From Aphidius gifuensis (taxonomy: Eukaryota; Arthropoda; Insecta; Hymenoptera; Braconidae): a DNA stretch of 64,000 nucleotides. The notes below the pieces were generated by a model. The model searched no databases. It worked only from the letters and a program-made list of their open reading frames with translations, and was not told the origin of the DNA. Position 1 is the first letter of the stretch; each line of letters opens with the position of its first letter. Where the stretch lies: contig NC_057790.1 in NCBI RefSeq assembly GCF_014905175.1, positions 1,922,001 through 1,986,000 of the forward strand. The letters are read 5' to 3'. Positions 26,438-38,770 of the stretch are shown in pieces. A program made the translations under genes and the position numbers.

Positions 26438-29400
26438 ATGTGGAAGTACAGGGCAACCATTGGCCTTCTCATTATTCTATCAATTTTCCAATCAACAAAT
26501 TCAAATCGTTGTCTAACTATGCTCGACGGTACGTATCATTTCTATACAATAAATAATTAAAAAATTCCTCCAACCACATGTCCACATCTTACAACAATAT
26601 ATCGTCATTATTAAAATAAACTTTTATTATTTATTTTCATGATAAACAACAGAGACCGGCCCAAAGAGATCAATATACTACAACAATCAAATTCTGGATA
26701 TTCTATTAGAGCTAAATGAGCGACCAACTCAACGTATTGTTACAAAAATAACAAAAATATATTTAACAGAAGTACTTGGATATACAAATATTAAATTTAT
26801 AAATTATAAAGATGACTTTAATATAGACTCTTCATTACGTAGACTATCAGACATATATACAATACAAAAAAATAAACAAAAAATACCATATTCAATGATA
26901 AACATGGAAGTATGGGTACCACCACAATTTAACAAAATATCTGAGCTAAATAATTATGATATTAAAAGCTGTGGTTCATTGGTATCATCACCAGGTAGAT
27001 TTGGCTGGTTTATACCAAAAATATTAAGTGATTCTAATGATAATTCATATGTGTTTAATAATCACGAAAAAGCATCAAAATTTGATATTAATAATACAAC
27101 ATTTGATCGTATTAAAAATTTAACAATTAATAAAATTACAAATGATTTCTTTTGTCAATCATCAAAGTGCAATAATGGAATTTACATACCAAAACAATGT
27201 GAATTAAAAACATGTGGATTATTATTAGCATCAAATTATGAAGCAACACATAATGTCATTAAACAAATTGATGATAATGAGCTGTATGTTAAAGTTGCAT
27301 GGTTTGGAAAAAATATTGGAAAAGTTATTAAAATACTTATGCCAGAATATGAAAAATATAATAATGATAATGAAAAAAAAAAATCATTTGTTATTTTACA
27401 CTGGACACCAAGTGATATTATTACAAATGAAAATGAATTTATACAAATTAAATTTTCACAATGTCAAAATGATATTAAATATGATAATTATAATTGTTTA
27501 TATGATAAAAATAAATTATCTAAAATAGTATGGTCAAAGCTTGAAACAATTGGAACACATTTAATAAATGTTATTAAAAATATAAATTTTAATTCAAGTA
27601 TTTATGATGTTTTAAAAATTGATAATGTAAATAATAATAGTGAAGATGATATTGCATGTAATTGGATGATAAATAATTTGAATTATACAATTAATAATTG
27701 GACGCCAAGTGATGTTAATAAAGAAAAAATATATGTTGGTGGTATATTTCCAATGACAAGTAAATTATTTAGTGATAATACAATAGTCATTGGTGCTAGA
27801 ATGGCCAAAGAAAAAATAAATTCAAATTCAACATTGCTAATGAATTATAATATTGAGCTTGTTGCTAGAGATGGACATTGTAAATCAGATACAGTTATGA
27901 AATCATTTATTGATTATATTATATATAATTCATATGATAAATTTATTGGTTTACTTGGTCCTGGTTGTTCTGATACAATTGAACCACTTGTTGGTGTATC
28001 AAAATATTACAACACAGCAATTATTAGTTATGGTGCTGAAGGATCTAGTTTTCATGATCGTAAACGTTATCCATATTTTTTTCGTACAATACCAGAAAAT
28101 AAACAATATGGTCATGTTTATGTTAAATTATTTCAAAAATTCAAGTGGCAAAGAGTTGCTGCCCTGTCGGAAGATGGACAAATATACAGTGAGCATATAT
28201 CATACATGCAAGATATATTTCGTAATAATGGTATACATTTTATTGCAACAACTAAATATTCGAAAAATAGTGAAAATTTTAATATAACAATGGTGAGAAA
28301 TATATTTTAATTATTTATATTGCAAATTATTATTTATTAATAATGAAATTATATTTATTACATTATTTTTTCAACAGTATCTTGAAGATTTAAAGACAAA
28401 TAGAGCTAGAATAATACTTGCTGATATTAATAATGAAGTTATTGTACGTCAAATAATGTGTGAAGCTTATCATCTTGAAATGACAATGTATCAGGTAAGG
28501 TTTAGACTTAAATTTATTCTTATTAATGTACTAAATGCATTTTATTTTTGTTATTGAAAAAGGGATACGTATGGTTTTTACCATTGTGGATACAAAAAGA
28601 TTGGTATTCTGATGATGAAAATTATGATTTTAGTCGTAATACATCATGCACAATAGCTCAAATGAATGAAGCAGTTAATGGACATTTTTCAGTATCACAT
28701 GAATTTTTTGCATCTGATAATACAATAATGCAAGAAGGAAAAACAGTACGTCAATGGCGTGATGAGTATGAACACCAAGTTAAACAAAGCAGTAATAATA
28801 TTGGTAAACCATCAAATTATGCTGGTTATGCATATGATGCAATGTGGACATATGCATATGCAGTTGATCGTTTAATCAAAGAAAATAATGGTTATATATC
28901 TGATTATCATACTGAGCCAATTGTCAAACAGCTAACAAGTATCATTGCTGAAACTGATTTTCAAGGAGTAAGTAGTAATCAAGTGCAATTTAAATCATTG
29001 AACTTAGATAATTAATTAATAATAAATTTTATTACAGGTATCAGGACGTATAAAATTTTACGGTGGTGCATCAAGATTTTCTGATTCAATAATTGTACAA
29101 CGTATTAATGGTAAAATAAATAATATTGGTAATTTTTATCCAAATATATCTGAAATAACAAGTGATGTTATTGATGGTAAACTTGTATTAAATGAATCAG
29201 CAATAATATGGTTATCAAATGTAATACCAAATGATGGTTCAGTAGCACCAATTGTATGTGTATTACCTGGTCTATCATCATTGTTAAATGTATCATGTGA
29301 AAGTGCAATAATAATAGCATGTATTATATTATTTATAATAATAACAAGTGGTGGAATAATATTATTTATAATGTTTAAACGTAAATATGATAAAGAAGTA

Positions 29401-30798
29401 CGTATGAAAGAAAAAGCAATGGTCACAATGGACATGGTTATGCGTAGACCAGTACTTGATAAAAAATGGGAAATACCAAGATCATGTACATCAATTAATC
29501 GTATTATTGGTGAAGGTGAATTTGGTAGAGTTTATGGTGGTCTTGTTGATTTAACTGATGGTACTGGTTGTAGAGATGCTGCAATTAAAGTATTAAAAGA
29601 AGGCTCATCATCATCAAGTCAAATGGATTTTTTTAGTGAACTTGAATATATGAAATTATTTAATCATAAAAATATTGTTAAATTACTTGGTGTATTAACT
29701 GTATCATCACCAGAATATATTATACTTGAATTTATGCTTTATGGTGATTTAAAAAATTATTTATTATCACGTAGAGGTTTAGTTTATGATGATAATTATA
29801 ATAATGATGATAAAAATGAAGTATCACCAATGAGTTTAACTGGTTTTGCACTTGATATTGCTCGGGCATTAAGTTATTTAGCTGAATTAAAATTTATACA
29901 TCGTGATATTGCTGCTAGAAATTGTTTAATAAGTTCAAAACGTGTTGCTAAATTAGCTGATTTTGGACTAGCAAGACCAATGTATGACAGTGATTATTAT
30001 AAAATATTAAAAACACGTTCATTACCAGTAAGATGGATGTCACCGGAATCATTAAAAACTGGTAATTCAACACCAGCATCAGACATATGGGCATATGGTA
30101 TATTACTATGGGAAATAATAACATTTGGTAATTTTCCATATAGCAAAATAAGAACAGAGGATGTTGTTAAATATGTTACAAATGGTAATACACTTGATGT
30201 GCCAAAAAATGCAAAACCAGAATTAAAAAATTTAATTAAATCATGTTGGTCATATAATGCCAAAGATAGAAAACGTGCACCTTATATTGTTGATATATTA
30301 GCACGTAATCCAAATATTGTTACACCATGTATTGATTCAGTAACAACAAATATACCATTAGTTAATACAAATACACTAGATTTTCCATTACCAGAAAAAG
30401 ATTTTTCAATGAATTTACAATGGGGTGCTGTGCCATTATGTAGTACAGCATCACAAGCACCATCAACAGCATCAACGTCATCTGTTGCATCAACAACATT
30501 AACACAATTACAATCATATGCTGCATTTAATTCTCGAGATATACATAATAATTCAGCAATACTTGATATGAATTACAGTGATAATTATAATAGTGATATT
30601 TATGAATTACAAAATAATGAATTACATGAAAGTGCTAAACCATTATTAAATAATTTAACAAACAATGTACTAAAAATACAACAATGTGTTAATGGGACAA
30701 TACGTAATAACATTCCCAGTTATGTTAATTGTCAAGATAATAATAATATTAATAATAATTTATTTGTTAAAAATAATGATATTAATAATACTACGTGA
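26438..30798 (+). CDS. VKR: Venus kinase receptor (Venus flytrap ectodomain fused to a tyrosine kinase)
   Basis: Five exons: 26438-26528, 26653-28292, 28378-28494, 28563-28967 and 29038-30798, all in phase, giving 1337 aa. Order: signal peptide (residues 1-22), an N-terminal module (about 31-385), an ANF-receptor-type Venus flytrap starting KIYVGGIFPMTSK at about 389 with LLGPGCSDTIEP and GYAYDAMWTYAYA, one membrane helix (about 840-862), and a tyrosine kinase (about 900-1160). The kinase has GEGEFGRV, AAIKVLK, HRDIAARN (catalytic D about 1041), DFGLARPMYDSDYY and PVRWMSPESL, all intact. The activation-loop tyrosine arrangement resembles the insulin receptor. The tail is Asn/Ser/Thr-rich. Venus kinase receptors are known in many invertebrates. 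In the mosquito Aedes aegypti the receptor mediates ovary ecdysteroidogenic hormone signalling, so a role in female reproduction is plausible but inferred. The kinase, membrane helix and juxtamembrane part all lie in one exon. Confidence 0.93.
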
Positions 30799-31391
30799 AA
30801 ATTTTTTTTTCTTTTTTTTCTTTTTTGTTATTGAATCTCAGGATTATATGAAATTTTTTATTTATTTGCAAAGCAAGAAACAAGTTCAAAATATATTTAT
30901 TAAATTTATTAACTATGTATATATTGTTGGTTTAAGTGTTGAGTATTTAAACAAGTTCAAAGTTATAATATAATAGAATTACGCTATGTTGAAGACACAC
31001 TCGAATATGTATATGTAAATATTTTCTTTTAAAATACAATGCAAGACTTTTTTTTTTTCTAAGATTATTTATTTGTTTATAAAATATATATATGAAATTA
31101 TTTTAGCAGTTGAGTGCAATAGTTGTTATGTGGATTGATGATAATTTAACGTTAAAATTATAAAGTTGAAAAGTGTCGATGGAAAGAATATAATAAATGA
31201 ATTTATAAATTATATTAATATATTTTTAATTTAATGAGAGAGAGAAAAAGAGATTTGAGATTGTATAACTGAAATTTTATTTATTGAGTAATATTTTGAA
31301 CAATTATATTAATTTTTTCAAAGCAAATTGTTTAATTTTATTTAGTAATATAGTTTAAGAAAATATTAAACGAAATCATTATTGGCTCCGC

Positions 31392-31500
31392 TACGAGAAA
31401 ATTCACGGAAAATACGGGGACATTTACGGGTTTCTCACAGCGTATTCTCCGTAAGTTTTCTCGTAATTTGTATACAAATGTCTCCGTAAATTCCTCCGTA
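31392..31500. repeat. Imperfect foldback element rich in TACGGA/TCCGTA
   Basis: The left arm 31392-31416 (TACGAGAAAATTCACGG...) pairs with the right arm 31441-31465 (...CCGTAAGTTTTCTCGTA) with few mismatches around a 24-base loop. Further CTCCGTA copies follow to 31500, where GTATAC bounds a second small inverted unit. It is far less AT-rich than its surroundings. It may be a decayed terminal-inverted-repeat transposon or MITE. Confidence 0.5.
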
Positions 31501-31827
31501 TACAGTTTTACCCAATATTAAAATATCAAATTTTTCCGAAAAATAATTTAGTCAATTAAATATTTGGGCACATAATTCATGTCTAGTCAATGTCGTTGAA
31601 ATAAATCGTTAATTTATATTTTTCATCAATACGTAAATCAATAGTAAATTAATTTTTTAAATTTTATAAATGAAATTCTTGTACATGTACATAATAATAA
31701 TTTTAGAGGAGTCATATCTAATGGAAACAATTATGTTATTTTCAGATTTATTTCTTTCAATAATAGTGAAAAGCCTAATAGAAGCTGCTTTTAGCTTACA
31801 GGCCAATATAAAACAGGTCTATAGTAA

Positions 31828-31921
31828 ATTACGTCGACTTAGGTCTTCAAAATATTTAAATTATTAAATAATAATAATATTTAAATAATTTCAATATTCT
31901 GAAGATCCAAGTCGACGTAAG
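31828..31921. repeat. Long hairpin-forming inverted repeat
   Basis: Arms at about 31828-31865 and 31884-31921 are nearly complementary over some 38 bases, including TTACGTCGACTT against AAGTCGACGTAA and GGTCTTCA against TGAAGATC. The loop is short. It could be a MITE remnant or a transcribed hairpin. The small open frame across the left arm is not regarded as coding. Confidence 0.6.
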
Positions 31922-32987
31922 ATCTTTTATCGAAATAAAAGTGCTTTCACAATTTCTCTCTTACCGATTGCCAACACTATTCATCATCAATGAGTAATAA
32001 CATTATCAATTACAACTTCAACTGATAAAAAAAATTATCTTTCATTAAAAATAATAACAATAATGAAATTAATTATTTAAATTAAATACCAACAGTTGTA
32101 TTCCCAATAAAAAAATTTTACAATAATTTTAATAAACACAAATTTCAAGCTTGCATAATACAATTTTATTACCTATATAAAAAAAAAAAAAAATTAACAG
32201 AATTACAGTCACGAAAAACATAAAAAATACATCAACAATTTTAATTTTACAATTTGCAAATTAAAATGATTAAAATAAAAAATAAATTAAATGATAATGA
32301 TTGTAAAATATAGTTGGTAGTACAATTGTTAAATTAATAATTGGCATATGACATATTGGATATAAAATTGAGTTAATTAGTTGACTAAATAAATGCCTGA
32401 TCATGCTGATCAATCGACAAATGATCTTAATCTCAAACAATAAAATCTGAAGCGTCAGCCATGACTCAATTGATTAATTGTTAATTTCCTCACGATTGCA
32501 CAATAACTTTAATTAACAATTGCACAATTTTCATATATCTCAATTGTCACGTTTACGTGATACACACCATGTTACCCTTCATTATTTTTTATATGTACTC
32601 CTTTTTTTTTTTTACAACATATATTGTCTTTATAAATTTCTTAATCAATACTAAAAATTAATCTTACAAAAAAAAATTAAAAAATAATTCTTACAAAACA
32701 TGTAACATATATTTAAACATCTGACAAATAAAAATTAGGACACACCTTTGTTGTGACTTTAACGGACCATTGTTTTGTCCTCAGTGTGTATCATGTCACT
32801 CCTCATCTCCTAACTTAATGTTTATTAAACTTGAAATAATTTTTTTTCTTTACTGCATTTTTTTTTGTAAATCAACATTTATTATAATTATGCAAAATGC
32901 TGTTTTTTTGAGAGGATAAAAGAAATAAAAAAATCAAAATAAAACTTGCTTTTTGTTATAGAAAAAAAATATAATCAATTTACTTAC

Positions 32988-33115
32988 CTTGAAGATGTTC
33001 ATGATGTCCACCAAGATGAGGAAGACGACCACACATGATATTCACGTGAAAATGAATGGTATTGTGGTTGTTTTTTTTTTGAAAGTCATCAACTTTTAAC
33101 CGACCCCACTGACTG
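32988..33115 (-). CDS. Candidate first coding exon of an unidentified minus-strand gene
   Basis: On the minus strand an ATG at 33036 opens MCGRLPHLGGHHEHLQ and ends at 32988 in a strong donor (CAAG|GTAAGTAAA). The segment is clearly less AT-rich than its flanks and shows no codon interruptions. A TCAGTGGGGTCGG initiator-like word at about 33115-33103 would give a 5' UTR of about 80 bases. No following exon was found in the 2.2 kb before the Venus kinase receptor, so the gene would need a long intron, possibly spanning that gene. I do not recognise the peptide. It may instead be a conserved noncoding element with a chance splice site. Confidence 0.35.
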
Positions 33116-33805
33116 CAGACTATAACTGTCGTCTAATGTCTAATAATAATTAAAAAGATAATACGAGTGGGTTAATGGAGTCTCTCGTGAGGTCTAGACT
33201 CATTTAAATTATAATAATTTTTACTGGAAAAATATTTTTTGATGACATTTTTAATTTACTTGCTCTATATTCATGAATTATTATGTTTTCTATACTCATC
33301 TGAAAATACAAGAAAATATATACGTGTATGTATTTCGAAACTTGTTTTTTATTGTTATTTTTATATGTGATTTAAAAAAAAAAAAAAATGCATGATGTAT
33401 AGTCAACAAAAACGAGCATTCACCGCAGTTAAAGTTTTTCGCGTAGGCACAGGATCAGACGTACTCCATTCTCTGGCGCCGCATTCATTCATACTAAGTT
33501 TTTCTGTAACACTTAATACACTTGCAACAAATCTTTTATACATACACAAAGTAAATACAATCCATTTTTATAATTTATATGTATATTTTTTTTTTTTTAT
33601 CAATTTAATCACACAATATAATATCGAAATAAATATATTTCAATTTCTTTCTTACGTAATTCTTTGTTTTTTTTTCAAATCCAGACATCGAGTTTTATTT
33701 TTTATAATTTATTTGAAAATATGGATTATTTAGTAATGAAAAATACAATATATATAATTCTCATTTATTTATAAATTTTATTTTTTTAAACAATTAATAA
33801 CGCAG

Positions 33806-34265
33806 GAGAAAAAAATTTCTATTTTAAAAAAAATACAAAACATATTGTAAGTTATTCAAAAATAATTAATAAAAAGCATTAAAAATAAAAAAAATGAATA
33901 AAGAATAAAATTACAATAAATAAATAAAATTAAACATTAAAAATTATAATTATTTAATTAACCATTATAACAATATAAAAAAAAAAAAAATTTATTTCTT
34001 ATTTTTAAAATTACAAAACAAGTTGTAAATTATTTTTAAATAATAATAATAATTTAAATAAAAATAAAATATAGAAAAATAATAATTTATAAAATATTAA
34101 ACATTAATTATTAAACTAAACATAAATAAATAATAAAAAAAAAAGAAAAAATAATTTTTTTTTCTATTTTTAAAATTACAAAATACATTTTAAGTATGAA
34201 TAATATTTAAAATTATATAATAGATATAAATAAATAAAAATGCTTTAAATATTAAACAATTGAAA
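33806..34265. repeat. Degenerate tandem repeat, unit about 170 bp, three copies
   Basis: A core reading TTTCTATTTTTAAAATTACA followed by AAA..A..TTGTAA.TTATT recurs near 33817, 33994 and 34161, spaced about 177 and 167 bases. Each copy ends in a similar ATTAAACATT/ATTAAACAA segment. The copies have diverged a lot, and all are extremely AT-rich, so part of the similarity could be compositional. Confidence 0.4.
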
Positions 34266-37200
34266 TTGATCGATATTCCAAGAGGATACAATCGCAGATA
34301 TATTTCATATGAATCGATTAAAACTTTTACAATTTTACAATTCATTCATTTGTCTGTGAATAAATTAAAAATAATATTGACAATGATATAATAACAACAA
34401 CAATAAAGTTGTATAGATTGGCACTTTTATTGTGAATCAAATAGAGAAAAAATAATAACAATAATAATTGTGTCTATGAGTTGTATAACTTATAGACTCT
34501 CGGGTGCAAAATGATGATTCATTCTGGTTTCTCTATAATTGTAATGGGGTGGTTAAAGAAGGTGTCATTCACACCTATACACACAATCAACACATGTATG
34601 TATAAATATATAAATTGGTATCATATTACGTATGACTTTTATTTTATATTTATTTATAATTTTTTTAAATTTTTTTCCCCTCTGATCACAATACAATATT
34701 TTTTTTTTAATTTTATAATTTATTTATATTCAAAACTCCTCCTATTTTATATCAATATTTTTTTCTTTTTTTTTTTCTTTTAAATATTTAAATAATAATA
34801 AATCATAATTGCATCTTCGATTTACATGTATACCCACGTATATTTATTTATGAAAAATAAAAAAAATAATTATAAATATTATATTTAAAAATAAAAATAT
34901 ATTTAAATTTATTCATTGAAGATTAATTGAGATTTTTATTTTTATTTTTTAATTGTATAATGGATTTTTTTAAAATTTATATTTAATATAATTTAAGTTA
35001 AATATTAATTTTCATTAATTTAATAACCACATAAAATAATATGAAATGGCACAACAGCAAGTCGGTATTATTATTCTGTTGAGTTATTTATGTGACGGTT
35101 TTCATTACGTACTCTTAATTGTTTGACTAATGTACTTTGTTATTGTCTTGATGTTACAAGGCCAAGATCATCATCATCATCATCATCAAAAAATAAAAGA
35201 TTTATATTTCAATAGACAAAAAAAAAAACTCTATATTGTAAAATTTTTATACTTATAATTTTGATTGATAAATATAATTTAAAATTTGTTAAAAGTTTAT
35301 TAAAAATATTAATTAATTCCCATTAATAACTGACCCATATTGATTTATTTTTTAAATTATATATATTGTTCTTATTTTAGCAATATCATTGAGTGACCTT
35401 TTACCAAATGAAAGTAAAAATATTTTAAAATACTTTTTATTTTCAAAAAAAAAAAAACATACATATAAAAGGATAATCAAGGCTGTAAAAAAAACTACTT
35501 TGTTAATATTATTTTGTATGTTAATGGTGGTTTTCATTTTTATTGTTTTTATATGATTGTAGAGAGATTTTATTTCGATGATGTATTTTGCAATAATGCA
35601 CAAAGTGTCATGTCGGCATTTAAATGTATATATGCATTCAGACAGGTGGGATCGAGTGGGATGATCTTGTTGTTTATGACAAAATACACCCTATGACTTG
35701 ATCATTACGTAACTATTCAATGTACAATGTATTGTTACATATAACATTTTTTTTTTCTTTTCAAATTTCTTTACAATAAAATACTGTATTTTACAAGTCA
35801 ATATACAAATATTTTTTTTATATTCAATCATATATAGTTGCTTTTTAAGATGGATTTATTTATATATTAAAATTATTTTTATGTTATTTTATTTATGCGT
35901 AAATATATTGTCTATTTTATTAACTAAAGTACATGTAATTTATATTTTTTATTTTACAATGAATTTTATTTTAGTTTTATTTAAAAAAAAAATATGTGTT
36001 TTATTGATATTTGTATCTTAAAACTTTAAGGATTGAGTCATATAGAAATAAGAAAAAATAAATAATTTAAAATATACATGTGTTATCGAGATGACAGATA
36101 TATACTGAGGCAAAATTCTGTGACACTTGAATGAAATTTGTTTGCTCATCAAATATAACATAAACATTTCAACTATAATATACCAATAAATGATAAAAAA
36201 TTTGTAAACAATGCTAGACTATTTACAACTAAACGATGCATTATTATTTTTTCTTTTTTTTCAATTGTTTATGCATTGTTTATATTGATAAAAAAAAAAT
36301 AAAATAATAATATATATATAGGATGTGTGAGTATGAGTCTGTCCTTGAAATTGACAGTTTTAATGCACATAAAATATTTAAGAAAAAAAAAAAAGCAAAT
36401 ACATCAATGTTAAAAAGAGAAAAAAATTTTTTAAGATAATATTAGCAAGTTGAGATCACGCATAAAAGTAACCTAGCTATGTCTCAGTGACCAGTCGCAA
36501 AAGATTAGATAACGAAAAATCGAGAAAGCTCCTGATGTTAGTCACACTCTTTGTAATTTCAAGTGCATCGTATCACCTCTCGCCCACATATCACTGATAA
36601 GCCAAATATAAAAAAATATGGATATATAAATATAAGCTACTCGATAAAATTTAAATAGCCATTTTTTCAATAAAAAAAAATCAACATTTATTATATACTA
36701 TTATCATGCAAAAAAAATTTTTTAGCAAATATGAAAATACTTGTTTTATTTTTGAAAAAAAATATCATTTATGATAATAATTTTATCAATGTATTTATGT
36801 GGATGTAAAGTGGCTTTGTATATGTGTACCTTGTCATTTAATCACACCTGTTTTTGCATCTTTTATACAGTCACTTGTATCAATAGATATTATACATTTT
36901 TTATTTATATATTATTATTTTTTATTTTTTTTTATTATTGACTTTTCACCTCACAAGTTTATATTTACGAGTTTTACAATGGCATGTTTATAAATGTCGA
37001 TTGTCGTTGAATAATAATTTTTATATTTTTATATTTTTTTTTTGTGATTGTGTTTTTCTGTATATAACGTGGGCGATATTAACGGTATGTATCAAAATTA
37101 TACTACAAAATAAAATATAAAAAAAAAAATCATATTGTATATTTTATTTATTTAAATATTAAAAATATTATAAACAATGATAATAAGTAACATTGATAAA

Positions 37201-38519
37201 TCTTGAATGTAAATTAATAAATAATAATTCTAAAAATTAGAAAATAAATTTAAAAAATTAATTAATTAAAATTTCATGATTACAATGATTTAAAATTTTT
37301 ATATATATATATCTTGTTAAATGAGTTAATTCAACGACTATATAAATTAAATAAAAAAGGCGGAGCTAAATGAATTGCGTAGAGTGAATGAAATGATTGG
37401 TCAGGCGAGTGAGAATTGCCTCAGTCTAGTGATAATTATACACAGGTTTTAAATGCATTATGGTATAGATATCTATATGTCAATGATTTCATGAGGAAAC
37501 CTGTCTATTTTACCGATACTTAAATATTAATTTTATATTACCATTTATTATTAACACACACATAATCCAATATATATATATAAATATATCTACCTTAATC
37601 ATTTGTAGATTAAAACCTAACGCCCTTGATAATACAATCTAATACCAATTTTTAATTATCATATCTTATTTTATTGAATGATCAATTGCCATAAATATAT
37701 CAAAAATATAAATTATACATATTATTTTTATCTCATCTTAATATATTTTCATAAAATAAAAATACAAAAATATTATATAGGTCATAGAAAATATCATAAT
37801 TTTTTTTTTTTTTTTTTCCTTTTTTACTCTACCAGGAAATCTTTTATATAATTATAATTATTATTGGTTTTTTTTTTAGGTCAATATTATAATGTGTATT
37901 TTATAGATATATTTTTGTCTATTATTGTCTAAAAAAATAAATATGATCAATATTAAACGGAAGCGCATCATCGATTTGCACCGCCTTTCAATAACTGTAT
38001 TTTTTAATATTTACCGCTTATTTTTAAACCCACCGGAAGTTTTATCAATACATGATTTTTTTTTTATTATTAATAATAATATTCCGTTAAATCCGGATGT
38101 CAAGGATTCACTAGAATATTTGCAGGTGATGAAAATATAATTTTATTATTATTTTTTTTCAAATTTTAACCCCCCGGAAATTTAATAAAAATCCAGTTAT
38201 ATATATTTGAGGGTTAAAAAAATAATATAATTATAAATTTATTTTTTATTTTTTTATTTTACACGTGTATATATGATTTCGAAAATGATTTACTGATTAA
38301 TTGAATGATAATGATGAAATAAATTGCTAAACTGACACACGAAAAGAAAAGAAAAAAAATTAAAAAAAATAAAAAATAAATTAACAAGTGAATAGTATAT
38401 TTCAAGAGGTTGTCATTTAGTCATTATAATATTTAAAATAAAAAAATCATCATCATGTAATATAGGTAGATATAAATGGCTAGAGAGGAATTTTAAATGA
38501 AAAGATATATTCAAGTGTT

Positions 38520-38770
38520 ATAATAGTCGTGTAATGATCGGTCAAAATGGTCCAAGTTTATTCGGGCACGAGTGTATCACCACGAAGAAAGGCTTGAATA
38601 TAACTTTTTTTTTTTTTTTTATAAAAGAATGCCTCTTGGGCCTTTTACCGGGACAATTCATACATGATTTATTGGCTCGTTTCGACGCCAGACAGGTGGA
38701 ACCTATTTACACATATTGGCTTTTTTCTATATCGAAAGATAGTTTCCTTTCAGCCACTCTCATCTATTCA
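38520..38770. promoter_or_regulatory. Candidate enhancer-like island
   Basis: About 250 bases of near-balanced composition in an AT-rich desert. It contains TGATTTAT (an Exd/Hox-type word) followed by TGG, a TTTCGACGCC segment, CAGACAGGTGG with an E-box, and CCGGGACAATTC. The open frame across it is interrupted by a poly-T tract and does not look coding. Confidence 0.3.

Larger units (their letters stand above)
30799..32987. other. Region downstream of the Venus kinase receptor, with two foldback sequences
   Basis: The 3' UTR and polyadenylation region of the receptor lie at the start. Two inverted repeats are embedded (separate entries at 31392-31465 and 31828-31921). The rest is AT-rich. 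No exon is supported on either strand, although any second exon of the minus-strand candidate at 33.0 kb would have to lie here or further left. Confidence 0.5.

Noticed and set aside
31670..31867. 65-codon open frame next to the hairpin
   Set aside because: It overlaps the left arm of the inverted repeat and has no signal, domain or splice context.
33392..33733. 113-codon plus-strand open frame
   Set aside because: Only the first third has normal composition; the rest is Phe/Ile/Tyr-rich translation of AT-rich DNA. No splice or family support.
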